A stretch of DNA of 64,000 nt from Panulirus ornatus (GCF_036320965.1 NC_092241.1:4964168-5028167), one strand, 5' to 3'; positions 38,793 through 52,006 are shown, numbered from the stretch's first letter. Notes: generated by a model from the letters alone, not told the origin. Numbers and translations: made by a program.

Positions 38793-38874
38793 CGCTGCGG
38801 ACAGGATTCGAACCTGTGCGGGCAGAGCCCAATGGATTTCAAGTCCATCTCCTTAACCACTCGGACACCGCAGC
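38793..38874 (-). tRNA. tRNA-Ser(UGA)
   Basis: This 82-nt gene folds as a class II tRNA. The acceptor stem GCTGCGG (38874-38868) pairs perfectly with CCGCAGC (38800-38794), with G as discriminator. The D-arm A box reads TGTCCGAGTGGTTAAGG. The anticodon stem is ATGGA/TCCAT around loop CTTGAAA, with anticodon TGA at 38841-38839. It has the long serine variable arm (GGGCTCTGCCC) and T arm ACAGGTTCGAATCCTGT. There is no CCA in the DNA, as expected for a eukaryote. All pairings are intact, so it is probably functional and not a SINE head. It lies between two SINE-C pieces on the same strand. Confidence 0.95.
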
Positions 38875-38879
38875 TGTGT

Positions 38880-38997
38880 GTGTGTACAGACTGTTTTGTG
38901 ATTACTATTTATGCGTAACGGGGAGAGAGTTTTACATTTGTTACCCCGTCGCTTAACCTTGTATATATGTATCATGTCTTTACGCCCATTTATGTAT

Positions 38998-39052
<55 letters not shown>
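38880..39052 (-). mobile_element. SINE-C 3' segment with (GT)n
   Basis: On the minus strand, (GT)n is followed by ACATGATACATATATACAAG, CGACGGGGTAAC and TGTAAAACTCTCTCCCCGTT, the family's tail module. The tRNA head is absent on this side of the tRNA gene. Confidence 0.75.
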
Positions 39053-39054
<2 letters not shown>

Positions 39055-40169
39055 CTAAGCAGAGATATTATGAAAGCTGACAGTATGCAAAGCTTTAAAA
39101 CTTTCTATCATGAAGTAAGATCGAGCTGTGACGCCCGACGAGTGTAGAACTCCCTCCCCTTGCTGTAGAACAGGCAATTACAAAGTAGGTAACTACATAT
39201 AATTTTCCTGAGTCAAGCAGCTGGTTTGTGGGAAACGACAGACTTTTCAGAGCTGGGGAAGGGTACAAAAGCTTGGGGCTTGAAGTGGAAGTTTACAAAA
39301 TGAAAGAGTGCCATGGGATGTGAGGAAAGGTATATATTTTCCTTTTAATTGAACGCCTGACAGATGTGAACGAAGCAGGAGAATATGCAGTGTGTGCTAG
39401 GTATTACTATACGAATTTGAAGAAAAGTTCTGCATTTTCTCACTTGCTGAAGATACAGAGACATTTACAGATAGGAAATCAGGAGCATAATTTGTAACCT
39501 TTATGATTTAAATCACTTCGTCCATCTGGTCACTGTTGTAATGGCTTGTGAAATAGGATTGCTGGCACAGAAATGCACTAAACTTGTCTGCAGTGCAGAC
39601 ACTCAGCAGACGGTAAAGGCGAAATCTAAAGTTACAAAAAATGCTGTGATACAATTAGGTATATGAAGTGGAAAGAAACGACTTGATGTTTGTTACACAG
39701 GTGAATAAAACAGACGAGATAAGAAGAGCAGACGAAAGGCAATACGTAGATAATAACTCGCATACACGCTAACTACGAGTAGATTAAATGGCACGAAACT
39801 GCATTTATAACTATCGCAGTTAGTTAATTCCCACGCTCCTTGTTATATACGAACAGACTGTGTCAGGGTGTTGTGCGTAGTGTTATAAGATATCAACATA
39901 AATCCATCATTGTTTTATTTTGATGTAGTCTGGTAGAGGCGTGATCTGCGCGGCGTAGAGCGATGCTCTGTAGTCGGTCTGATTTGATGGGAAACAAGGA
40001 TGAGACAGTCTGCCACAATTTACCCTTTTCGTCATTGTTCGTCAAATGACTTGTGGGGGTGTCGAAGTGTAGCAGCGGATGGTTTTAGTCACTGCAGTCA
40101 CAATTTTTTTGATGACGACTGGAGTCGATCTTTTCTTAATTTCTTCGAGTTTCGTGGGAAAATCCACTC
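39053..40169. other. No gene recognised
   Basis: Unique AT-rich sequence with no supported exon or element. Confidence 0.4.
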
Positions 40170-40760
40170 TGGTTATGTGTGAGTAGGTGGAGTGATAGCT
40201 GCACCTCTTGGCTGTGAGCTGAGTTATAAAAGCACCTCTTGGCTGTGAGGCGAGTGATAGCGGCACCTCTTGGCTGTGAACTGAGTGATATAAGCACTTC
40301 TTGGCTGTGGGCTGAGTGATAGAAGCACCTTTCGACTCTGGGCTGAGTGATAGAAGCACCTTTCGACTCTGGGCTGAGTGATAGAAGCACCTTTCGACTC
40401 TGAGCTGAGTGATAGAAGCACCTTTCGACTCTGGGCTGAGTGATAGAAGCACCTTTCGACTCTGGGCTGAGTGATAGAAGCACCTTTCGACTCTGGGCTG
40501 AGTGATAGAAGCACCTTTCGACTCTGGGCTGAGTGATAGAAGCACCTCTTGGCTGTGAGGCGTGTGATAACAGCACTTCTTGGCTGAAGCGAGTGATTAG
40601 CAGCACCTCTTGGCTGAGCTGAGTGATAGCCACCTCTTGGCCGTGAGCTGAACCATAGCGGCAGCTCTTGGTTGTGAGCATAGTAATAACGGCACCTTTC
40701 GGCTGTGAGCTGAGAGATAGCCGCACCTCTTGGCTGTGAGCCGAGAGATTCGTAATGCAG
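40170..40760. repeat. 31-bp tandem repeat array
   Basis: About 19 copies of a 31-bp unit. The central copies (about 40320-40545) are nearly identical (GCACCTTTCGACTCTGGGCT + GAGTGATAGAA), while the outer ones carry the variant CACCTCTTGGCTGTGAGC. All three minus-strand frames stay open because the unit contains no stop in any phase. Confidence 0.95.
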
Positions 40761-42378
<1,618 letters not shown>

Positions 42379-42394
42379 TATATATATATGTATA

Positions 42395-42500
42395 TATCCT
42401 TTCGTCTGGGTTGGGCCATCCTTTCGTCTTGGGTTGGGCCATTCCTTTGTCTGTTTCCTTGCGCTACGTAGCTAACGCGGGAGACAGTGACAAAGTATGA
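42395..42500 (+). mobile_element. LINE-A 3' tail fragment with internal duplication
   Basis: The block GGGTTGGGCCATCCTTTCGTC occurs twice before the terminal hairpin (CGTAGCTAACGCGGGAGACA). The left side abuts an opposite-strand LINE-A. Confidence 0.82.
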
Positions 42501-42509
42501 TATTATATC

Positions 42510-43310
42510 ATATGTATTGGTGATGAGTTTGAGAAGATATTTTCGATTTGATCTAAGTTAAAGTACCCTAGATCTTTCATTGATAAATCCCTTAAGTTAG
42601 CAATCATTTTGTAGAGTTGAGCCCAAACCTCCCTGTGACACCTAGAATCTTTTAGTTCTCCCTTTTAATAATCATAATTTTACTTTACTTCCCATGTTGC
42701 TTTAATCCTTTAATCTAAATGTTGCTTTCAGCAACAATAATACTATGAAGAATACTTTAATCAGGAACTCACCAGAAAATTCTCCTGGGTGCATCTATAA
42801 AGTGCCATGTCGATATTGTGATAAGTTTTATGTTGGGCAGACTGGTAAGGATCTTTCTGTTAGACTAAGCAGCATAAATATAGTATAAGAACAGGACAAG
42901 AATCAAATACCTTGTTTGATCACATTGAAAACTTTGATTATTGTATTGACTGGAGTAATGCCATCTCAGTTATTAACTAACTCCACTACCACGAGAAATA
43001 TCATTGAATCTTATATTATTGAATACACAGAGAATTGTAACCTTAATTTTAGTGAAGGTCTATACAAATTGGATGACTTTATTGATGATAAGATTTGTAA
43101 ACAATTCACCTTCTTGCCCACATAAGTTTATGATAGGCTCGTTGTCTGTCTTGGACAATTGCCTGTTTACCAAATGGCGTCCTAGCTACGTCTCTTCGTT
43201 GCATATCAACTGACTGTTATTTCTCTCTTGTGTCTCCCCTGATGATGCGATTATTACACGAAAGTGCATTTGGGAACTTATCGTGTTTCATTTTCTCCGT
43301 GGACTCATAG

Positions 43311-43313
<3 letters not shown>
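42510..43313 (+). mobile_element. Penelope-like element, 3' part with GIY-YIG endonuclease
   Basis: Parallel to 7439-8199. GCIYKVPCRYCDKFYVGQTG-like sequence is recovered across frames, followed by the NFDYCIDWSNAISVIN and ENCNLNFSEGLYKLDDF stretches. It ends GTTTCATTTTCTCCGTGGAC, TCATAGGAATATA and (TA)n. Stops and a frameshift make it inactive. Confidence 0.82.

Positions 43314-43392
<79 letters not shown>
43314..43392. repeat. (TA)n microsatellite
   Basis: It joins the Penelope-like 3' end to a minus-strand LINE-A 3' end. Confidence 0.97.
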
Positions 43393-43396
<4 letters not shown>

Positions 43397-43883
43397 TTTT
43401 TTATTTTGCTTTGACGCTGTCTCCCGCGTTAGCGAGGTAGCGCAAGGAAACAGACGAAAGAATGGCCCAACCCCCCCCCCACCCCCCCCCTCATGCACAT
43501 GTATATACGTACACGTCCACACCCGGAAATATACATACCTATACATCTCAATGTATACATATATATACCCATGTACATAATTCATACTGGCTGCCTTTAT
43601 TCATTCCCATCGCCACCCCGCCACACATGGAAGGACAACACCCTCCCCCCTCATGTGTGCGGGGTAGCGCTAGGAAAAGATAACAAAGGCCCCATTCGTT
43701 CACACTCAGTCTCTAGCTGTCATGTAATAATGTACTGAAACCACAGCTCCCTTTCCACATCCAGGCCCCACAGAACTTTCCATGGTTGACCCCAGACGCT
43801 TCACATGCCCTGGTTCAATCCATTGACAGCACGTCGACCCCGGTATACCACATCGTTCCAATTCACTCTATTCCTTGCACGCC

Positions 43884-43888
<5 letters not shown>
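43393..43888 (-). mobile_element. LINE-A 3' UTR, long form
   Basis: On the minus strand: the last codons (GKEC.A-like), the long UTR with the large hairpin near 43615-43675 and the terminal hairpin (loop TAAC). The 5' side is cut at a (TA)n tract. Confidence 0.92.

Positions 43889-43953
<65 letters not shown>
43889..43953. repeat. (TA)n microsatellite
   Basis: TA tract at the broken 5' side of a LINE-A fragment. Confidence 0.97.
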
Positions 43954-43955
<2 letters not shown>

Positions 43956-44023
43956 TGATATTCTATAGTGTCTTATTAGTGAAGTTTCTGTTATATACTG
44001 TAGTTTGGGCTGAGGGTCTCTAC

Positions 44024-44190
44024 ACTGTAGAAGGCGACTGTAAGGGGTTGGAGTAGGTCTGAAAATTCTCTCCTCCTGTATTATTCTAAGTCGAGGTAAT
44101 AGAAGGAGGATATTATCCAGAAAAGCTCAGTCGTTTGCTTCAAACGCTGCGTAGTTAAGCCGGGAAAGGCATGCAGGTATAAATGAAATA
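44024..44190 (+). mobile_element. Old, diverged SINE-B
   Basis: GTAGAAGGCGACTGTAAGGG, GAGGATATTATCC, AAGCTCAGTCGTTTGCTTC and CGCTGCGTAGTTAAGCCGGG match SINE-B blocks in order with many changes. Confidence 0.65.
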
Positions 44191-44454
44191 TATACACATA
44201 TCTTCATTTAGGGGTTAAAGAGAGGTCACAGGATAAAACTAATTAAGGGTTCAATTATGCATTTACACAATTATCATTTCCGGTCCCCTGGGTTGGCGGT
44301 CTCCATCCATGAACGATTACGAGCTGATGTTGTCCCTGATATGAATGACCTTCCTGACCGCATTGTATAAGATGATGGTCATGGATAACGGTCTGTATAA
44401 TTATGGAAGGAGCTGCGACCAAAGGTGTGGCATTGAGATGCAGAGTTTTTTTCA

Positions 44455-45285
44455 TCGGGAGAGTAAAGGTGTGTGTGCGAGTAGGACGGGACGAGGGTGA
44501 GTCGTTCTAAGTGAAGTCTGTGTCAGAGGTGTATGTGTGCAAAGAGGAGACTTTGAATAGGGAAAGCCTGAGGAAGTGGTGTGCTTTAAATAGTTGAGAA
44601 TGGACACGGCAGCGGATGGAACTGTGAAGCTGAGGTGAATCAAAGGATGCAAAGATTTTAACTGCATTGAGGAATGTGTGGAAGGAGAGCGCACTTTCAT
44701 TGAGGGTAAAGATGGTTATGTTTGATGGTAGAGTAGTCCCAATGGTGTTGTATGGCCCGTGAATGCAAAAGTACAAAAGGGGAAGGGGGAGTCTGTTGGA
44801 GTGAGCATTAGTGGTCATGGAAGGAATGGCAGGGTAAGAGAAATTTGTGAGGAGTAGGATTAGGAGAATGGACCAGGGTGTAATGAGGTGGTTTAGAATA
44901 TGGAGAGGATGAACGAAGAAAGACAGAGGAAATGCCAAGAAATGGAGGGAGCAAGGGGTAGGGAAGACAGAGAAGGAGCCAGAAGGACTGAGAGAAAGAG
45001 CCATTGAGTAGTTGGGACATTGAACATTCAAGAGGGTGAGAGACGTGCACGGATAGAACGATGTTGTATACAGGGAGTGACATGCTCTCAATGGGCTGAA
45101 CCAGGACACATGAAGCGGTCGGGGGAAACCTGGAACTCCTTGGGGCTTGGCTATAGATAGGGAGCTCTGGTCTCAGTACATTATACATGAATGTTAGAGA
45201 ATGAATGAAAGTAAGCTTTTTCTTGGTCTGTTTCTGGCGTTACCTCGCTAACGCTGAAATCGGCGAACAAGTAAGAGAGAAAACA
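44455..45285 (+). mobile_element. Old LINE-A copy with a single-module 3' end
   Basis: Diverged sequence follows LINE-A from the VCVRVGR block through MDTAADGT and the C-terminal domain to NIQEGERRARIER-like sequence. The 3' UTR goes straight from CATTATACATGAATGTTAGA to a single hairpin module (GGCGTTACCTCGCTAACGCT) at 45234-45270 and stops. There is no second module. Confidence 0.8.
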
Positions 45286-45384
45286 GATGTATGATTAGGT
45301 ATGTCATGAGTAATCAATCAAATAAACTTAATAACTTATTATTTCTTCTATTTATATTCTGTATATGACAGTTGGCTTGCACCC

Positions 45385-45429
45385 TCCCTAGGTGTTCATC
45401 CTTTTCCCGGGGCTGGTCGATAAATGGCT

Positions 45430-45467
<38 letters not shown>

Positions 45468-45548
45468 ACACATAGGAGTTAAGAAATGGTACTTTATTAA
45501 AAGAGACGGGGAAACATAAGTGTAAAACTCTCTCCCGTAACACACACA

Positions 45549-45608
<60 letters not shown>
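45385..45608 (+). mobile_element. SINE-C 3' half with (GT)n and (CA)n
   Basis: GGTGTTCATCC...GGCTGGTCGATAAATGGCTACC is followed by (GT)n, AAGAGACGGGGAAACATAAG, TGTAAAACTCTCTCCCGTAA and (CA)n. The order matches the copy at 50345-50635. Confidence 0.8.
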
Positions 45609-45609
<1 letters not shown>

Positions 45610-45952
45610 GAAGAACCCCCTTTTCGAGTGTGGATACAAAATACGCTGCCGTTTCTGCAGGGTTAAAACGTTATGACACACCTATACCATCGTAGTCCAG
45701 ATATTACTGGGGTCCAAATGTAACTGCACACAGATACCATTGTGATCCAACTATCGGAGGGGGGGGGGGGGGATGGAGGGCGGGGGAAGTTGTTAAATAT
45801 TCTGACACCGGTGTTGGCGAACATGTATTTATGTAGTAATTATGTGTTTCTGGTTTACGTAGCTGTCGGCTGCAATATGGTCATAAAATCCACTCATGAT
45901 ATGCTTGACAAGTATGACACGTAGTATTTTAAACTAACTGGCGTGGGAGTTG
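45609..45952. other. No gene recognised
   Basis: Unique sequence with a poly(G) run near 45759-45772. Confidence 0.4.
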
Positions 45953-47995
45953 TGACTAAGGTGTCCTTACTGTGACTGACATTATACCATACAGTGTCCC
46001 CACTATAATTGACATTATACCAGACGATGTCCCCACTATGACTGACTTTATACCAGACAGTGTCCCCAGTATGACTGACATTGTACCCGACATTGTCTCC
46101 ACTATGACTGACATTGTACCAGAATTGTTTCCACTATGACTGACATTATACCAGACATTTTCTCCACTATGACTGACATTATACCAGACATTGTTTCCAC
46201 TATGACTGACATTATACCAGACATTGTCCCCACTATGTCATACCAGACGGTGTCCCCACTGTGACTGACATTATACCAGACATTGGCCCCACTATGACAT
46301 ACCAGACGGGGTCCCCACTATGACTGACATTATCCCAGATGATGTTCCCACTATGACTGACATTATACCAAACAGTGTCTCCACTATGACTGACATTGTA
46401 CCCGACATTGTCTCCACTATGACTGACATTGTACCAGACATTGTTTCCACTATGACTGACATTATACCAGACATTTTCTCCACTATGACTGACATTATAC
46501 CAGACATTGTCTCCACCATGACTGACATTATACCAGACATTGTCTCCACTATGACTGGCATTATACCAGACATTGTCTCCACTATGACTGACATTATACC
46601 AGACATTGTCTCCACTATGACTGACATTGTACCAGACATTGTTTCCACTATGACTGACATTATACCAGACATTTTCTCCACTATGACTGACATTATACCA
46701 GACATTGTCTCCACCATGACTGGCATTATACCAGACATTGTCTCCACTATGACTGGCATTATACCAGACATTGTCTCCACTATGACTGACATTATACCAG
46801 ACATTGTCTCCACTATGACTGACATTATACCAGACATTGTCTCCACTATGACTGACATTATACCAGACATTGTCTCCACTATGACTGACATTATACCAGA
46901 CATTGTCTCCACCATGACTGACATTATACCAGACATTTTCTCCACCATGACTGACATTATACCAGACATTGTCTCCACTATGACTGACATTATACCAGAC
47001 ATTGTCTCCACTATGACTGACATTATACCAGACATTTTCTCTACTATGACTGACATTATACCAGACATTGTCTCCACCATGACTGACATTATACCAGACA
47101 TTGTCTCCACCATGACTGACATTATACCAGACATTGTCTCCACTATGACTGACATTATACCAGACATTGTCTCCACTATGACATTATACCATACGGTGGC
47201 CGCACTATGACTGACATTATACTAAACAGTGTCCCCACTATGACTAACGTTATATCAGACGGTGTCCCCACTATGACTGACATTATGCTAAACAGTGTCT
47301 CCACTATGACTAACATTATATCAAACGGTGTCCCCACTCTAACTGACATTATATCAGACAATGTCCCCACTATGACTTGACATTATACCAAACGGTGTCC
47401 CCACTATGACGGACATTAAACCAGTGTCCCCACTGTGGCATTATACCAGATGGTGTCTCCACTATGACTGACATTATACTAAACAGTCCCCACAATGACT
47501 TAATATTATATCAGACGGTGTCCCCACTATAACTGACATTATATCAGACAGTGACCCCACTATGACTTGACATTATACCTGACGGTGTCCCCCCTATGAC
47601 TGACATTAAACCAGACAGTGTCCCCACTATGAAATTATACCAGATGGTGTCCCCACTATGACTGATATTATACCAAACGGTGTCCCCTCTATGACTAACA
47701 TTATACCAGACGATGTCCCCACTATGACTGACATTATACCAGACGGTGTCCCCACTATGACTGACATTATACCAGACATTGTCCCCACTGTGACATTATA
47801 CCAGATGGTGTCCCCACTATGACTGACATTATACCAAACGGTGTCCCCTCTATGACTAACAGAATACCAGACGATGTCCCCACTATGACTGACATTATAC
47901 CAGACAGTGTCTCTGCTATGACTAACATTATACCAGACAGTGTCCCCACTATGACTGACATTATGCCACACGGTGTCTCCACCATCAGTCCCCTC
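45953..47995. repeat. 33-bp minisatellite array (about 60 copies)
   Basis: The unit is ATGACTGACATTATACCAGA + CATTGTCTCCACT. Units at about 46320-47160 are highly alike, while both flanks hold diverged and length-variable copies (ACGGTGTCCCC types). Because 33 is a multiple of three, both strands are open for nearly 300 codons in the core (MTDIIPDIVST on plus, SGIMSVIVETM on minus). This follows from the unit and does not show coding. Confidence 0.96.
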
Positions 47996-48322
47996 ACTGT
48001 CTCTCATAATCCCTCGTGCCGCGTCTGAGGGAAAAACTGGTCCCCGTCTTGATCTGTCTGACATTTTGAGATGAGGCCACAGTGGGGGAGCGTCCAGGGA
48101 TAAGGTCAGAGTTGAGACGGTCGCTTAATCAGCTGGAAGAACCATATAACAATGGTCGCCAGAGGCTTTGTTTTGCTGGTGCAGTCGAACTGTATCGCAT
48201 TCTTTCGTTCACACGATAACTGTGGTTTTTTTTTTTTTTTTTCATGGCGCTGTTATTACCTCTAGCCAATTGGTGGGTGTCTGTCCTGCGCCCGGAAACA
48301 CAGAACTGTTAATACTGACGTA

Positions 48323-48375
<53 letters not shown>

Positions 48376-49429
48376 TATCTACACACTCATCAGATACGTC
48401 TCATAACGTCATGCTCCAGTCATACAGCCTTCAGAAATTTCTGACGTTATTCTTGTTTTCCTCCTCGCCTTAGCCTGTTGAACGGTTTCATTTCCTTAGC
48501 CTGTTGAACGGTTTCATTTCTCTTTTTTGGGGGTAAATAAATGAAAGTTATATGTCCAGAGTCCCGATATCTTGTATATTCCTGGAATTTCCTGTCGTTG
48601 CTTAGGGTAACTGGTCCATGGAATTTCACCCCCATTGGAAGTTACAAGGTATTCATCATGCCTTTACTTATGGTACTTTTGTCCAATCTGGACAGACTGA
48701 ACCCAACTCTTCTCTCCTTTTAACCAATTAGAAGCACACTAGATCATTCAGTGGATTTCGACCATGGTATATCGTTTTCGTCCAATATGAAGCATCGTTG
48801 ATCTAGAGTATGATTATTTAGACATTACTATTGTAATTCTAGCTCCATCTTAGCTGTGTCCACTTGTATCTTCAGCATGCTCTGTGTGTTATGTTCATTT
48901 AGGGAGACCAGAGCTGTAGATGAATCTTCATCAGTTTCAGATGAACGTGTTACGATGCATGTTCTTGATCATACAGTTGTCTTCTGCGATTATGTATTTA
49001 CCGTGGCTCAAGTACAATATTTTCCTTCTGCCACGCCCTTCCTCATCTGATATTCTGGTCATAAGTTTCAGCTGCAGGTAAACTCTGAGACTTAATTCCC
49101 AGATTAATTTTCGTTATCTTGTTTTAAGTTGATAGAATCTAGTTTTTTTTTCACCGCATCCCATCCTGATAACTCGTATAATCGATTTATAGGATTCAGT
49201 TTCATAAGCCACTTGTCCCAATTCCGCTTCATTTTAACCGTCTATTCGTGTCATGCTGAACTTATCACTTCATCAATAGGTTTAGCATCACCAGCAAGTA
49301 TGTAGAGATACGATTCAGTCAGTTCTGGCGAGTCATTTGCATTGATCAAAGACAAGAGATGGTCTTAAGAACACTAGAGTTCTGATGGACCCAGTTTGCT
49401 ACCTTGGTCCGCCACGAAACAACTCCTGT

Positions 49430-49430
<1 letters not shown>
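47996..49430. other. No gene recognised; (GT)n at 48325-48373
   Basis: Apart from the GT tract and a poly(T) near 48230, no feature is supported. Confidence 0.35.

Positions 49431-49467
<37 letters not shown>
49431..49467. repeat. (CT)n microsatellite
   Basis: Pure CT tract. Confidence 0.95.
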
Positions 49468-49469
<2 letters not shown>

Positions 49470-49471
<2 letters not shown>

Positions 49472-49800
49472 GGTAGATTCTCGTGTTGTCCTCGTGTTCG
49501 TGAATCTGCCTTTGAAATACAACCCCTCTTGCAACCTTCCAAGAGGGACAGTATGGTCGGCCCTCTGGAATTCCAGGAATACACACGATCCGCTCATCTA
49601 GTCGTCTTTGCAAAGATGTCGCCCACTCTTTCCAGCTGAAGTCTTCGTCGCGCATGATTCCCGTCTTCTGAACCCGTGCTGTCTTTAATGGCGCTCCCGC
49701 AAGCCCGAGTGTCCTCTGCCACCGGATTATCTTCTCCACCTGGTAGTTTGTGGACGACTGCCTCAGAATAATGACACGGGTCTGTGTGTCCAAACTTCCT
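49470..49800 (-). mobile_element. Possible Penelope-like GIY-YIG remnant
   Basis: The minus-strand frame has FQRQIHEHEDNTR after a degraded nuclease-like start. This resembles the GIY-YIG distal helix of Penelope-like elements. The match is short and frame-shifted. Confidence 0.28.
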
Positions 49801-50344
49801 TTGCCACCTTCTCTAATAGACCAGTTTATGATTGGCTCTTCTGTATTGCGCTGGGGGGCTAACGTCTTCGAATGAAATTCTAAGCGACATCACTCTTGGC
49901 TTGTCTAAGGTATCTGTAAAGTCCTTGAGTACAATTGGTAGGCTTCTATTTGATCCTTAGTCCTTCTGCGTGTCCACCTTCTTCATGAACGTTCATACGT
50001 CCTTTTTTTGATGATGTTTCCCGGGTAACATAAGCCTCTTCGTAGTGGTAGTACTGGATATTTCGTGTCTTCTGAAGTTATTATACCAGGAAATATTACA
50101 TCGAACTGCTCACATGCACCATAATTTATGCTAATAACTCTTCTTTGCTCTTTAGTCTGTCTATTCGATTTTTTCTCGGATTTTGGTCTTTAGGAATCTA
50201 AAAATATTTATGGAGGTTATACTCTGATTCATTGTCAATATTATGTATATTCATACTTTTTTCTTCCTTCTCGTCTTGTCTTAATCAAATCTTGGCCTCT
50301 TTGTACCTTTCAGACGCTCCCTCGCATCTCTTTCTCCCCTATAT
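49801..50344. other. No gene recognised
   Basis: Unique sequence with no supported feature. Confidence 0.35.
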
Positions 50345-50635
50345 TGTGTGATTACTACTTATTACCGTTTGTGTGTTACGGAAAAAGTTTTACACTCGTG
50401 TTGTCCCATGTCTCAATCTTGTATACATGTACCACACACACACACACACACACACCGAACGAGACCATGTACCCGTTCACCGACCTGCCCCGAAGGGAGG
50501 ATGAGCTCCTACGTTGGGTGTAGGCCGACTGCCAAGCCCAGGATTCGAACCCATGCATTCCGACCCCAAGCTGGCCCATGCTGACTCTTGTGTCCGTAAC
50601 GCTAACCACCACACCACGGAGGCCCTTCTGTGCAT
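50345..50635 (-). mobile_element. SINE-C, most complete copy
   Basis: On the minus strand the head GGGCCTCCGTGGTGTGGTGG + TTAGCG holds the A box and GGGTTCGAATCC the B box. The body GCAGTCGGCCTACACC, GAGCTCATCCTCCCTTCGGG and GGTCGGTGAACGGGTACATG follows, then (GT)n, GTATACAAGATTGAGACATG and the tail TGTAAAACTTTTTCCGTAAC. The (GT)n lies inside the element rather than at its end. Confidence 0.85.
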
Positions 50636-51212
50636 TATGGTGTCGATGGACGCCTGTCAAGCCACTCATTAATACACTCTACTGACCCTACACCTTACTC
50701 TCAGGACCCAGTTCCCTCCTCGTCCGCCGCAGGCTTCAAGAAAGAGCACACTCGTTAATCCTCACCTGCTTGGAACTCTTACCTTCCAGGCAGCTTCTAT
50801 GATCCAGATCTTCCCTCCCTCATAGCTCCCGTCACATCACTGGAGTGTAGTCTGGGTTTATCCTGACGCGTTTTATGTTTCATTAGATATTCTGTATCAT
50901 GTGATGTGATGACAGCTTGCACGTGATAACAGATAGTTCTGTCCAGAATGAATTGTTATCTTTCACGATAACTCACTGGTATGGAAGATAATTTTTCTGG
51001 TTATCTGTTCTGACTACCGTTGTAGTTACTTGCACTGTCATTATGTTGTTATTTCATTCTCTCTAATTACGATTAATTGTTCTCTCTGATGATGATTGGC
51101 TGTTTTTTCTGATGGTAATTAATTCTAGATTGCATATTGTATCCATTGAAACTCATTTCTAAAGATGCTTTTGTGTTACCGGAAATGCCGAAAGATGCTA
51201 ATGAAGGTAAGT

Positions 51213-51213
<1 letters not shown>
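50636..51213. other. No gene recognised
   Basis: Unique sequence with no supported feature. Confidence 0.35.

Positions 51214-51295
<82 letters not shown>
51214..51295. repeat. (CT)n microsatellite
   Basis: Pure CT tract of about 40 units. Confidence 0.97.
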
Positions 51296-51296
<1 letters not shown>

Positions 51297-51936
51297 AAGC
51301 GATCCTGGTGTTTCCCTTTTAAGATCCGTCAAGTGAACCAGACATAGTTTGACTTTCGACTTTGTAATACTCAGACGCAGACCTTGATGGCGAGGATGCA
51401 TAGTGAGATATGATAGATGTTGAGAAACGTGGACGAAGGTATTTGCTCTTCTCGGAATGAAGAGATTGAGGCGAAGTTTCTTAAATTGAAAGAAAAGTGA
51501 AAGAAGGAAGTAAGAGAAAGAACATGGGTCTCATGCATAGTAAGAGCACATGTGGGCTGTAGAATATCTTGAACACCTGTAGCAAGTGTTCAAAGACTGG
51601 CAGGTGTTAGAAGCTTGACGTCGTCAACCTTTAAATTGGACCTGGCAGCTGATGGGCCTAGAAATAACCAACCAACGAGGAATAACAGAAAATAATGTAT
51701 TTCACTGGAAAAAAAAGTACGATAACAATTGCGTGAAGCCCATAGTACATAGGCGGTACACATGTGTGCCCAGGATGACCATACGCCAAGAACATGCCAT
51801 CTGGCTGTGGCAGAGGAGGGTGGCATTACCTTCGTTTGGGCGACACTCACGAGAGTATATGATTTAGAGAGGTGTTGTAAACACAGCTGCCCGCCGCAGT
51901 GTCCAGTTTTTACCCGAGATGTGTAGCTACTAATCA

Positions 51937-51938
<2 letters not shown>
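51296..51938. other. No gene recognised
   Basis: No supported feature. A short GGACCTGGCAGCTGATGGG near 51639 recalls LINE-A coding but is too short to call. Confidence 0.3.

Positions 51939-52003
<65 letters not shown>
51939..52003. repeat. (CA)n microsatellite
   Basis: CA tract. Confidence 0.96.

Positions 52004-52006
<3 letters not shown>

Noticed and set aside
40170..40760. CRISPR-like regular repeats
   Set aside because: This is a head-to-tail tandem array without unique spacers, in a eukaryotic context. The same applies to the 27-, 28-, 29- and 33-bp arrays.
46292..47210. Possible repeat protein genes on both strands
   Set aside because: The unit is 33 bp without stops, so both strands are open by construction. 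There is no flanking exon, and the diverged edges break the frame.
50520..50635. Functional tRNA gene on the minus strand
   Set aside because: A and B boxes are present but no cloverleaf acceptor stem, and the same sequence recurs as a dispersed SINE-C head.
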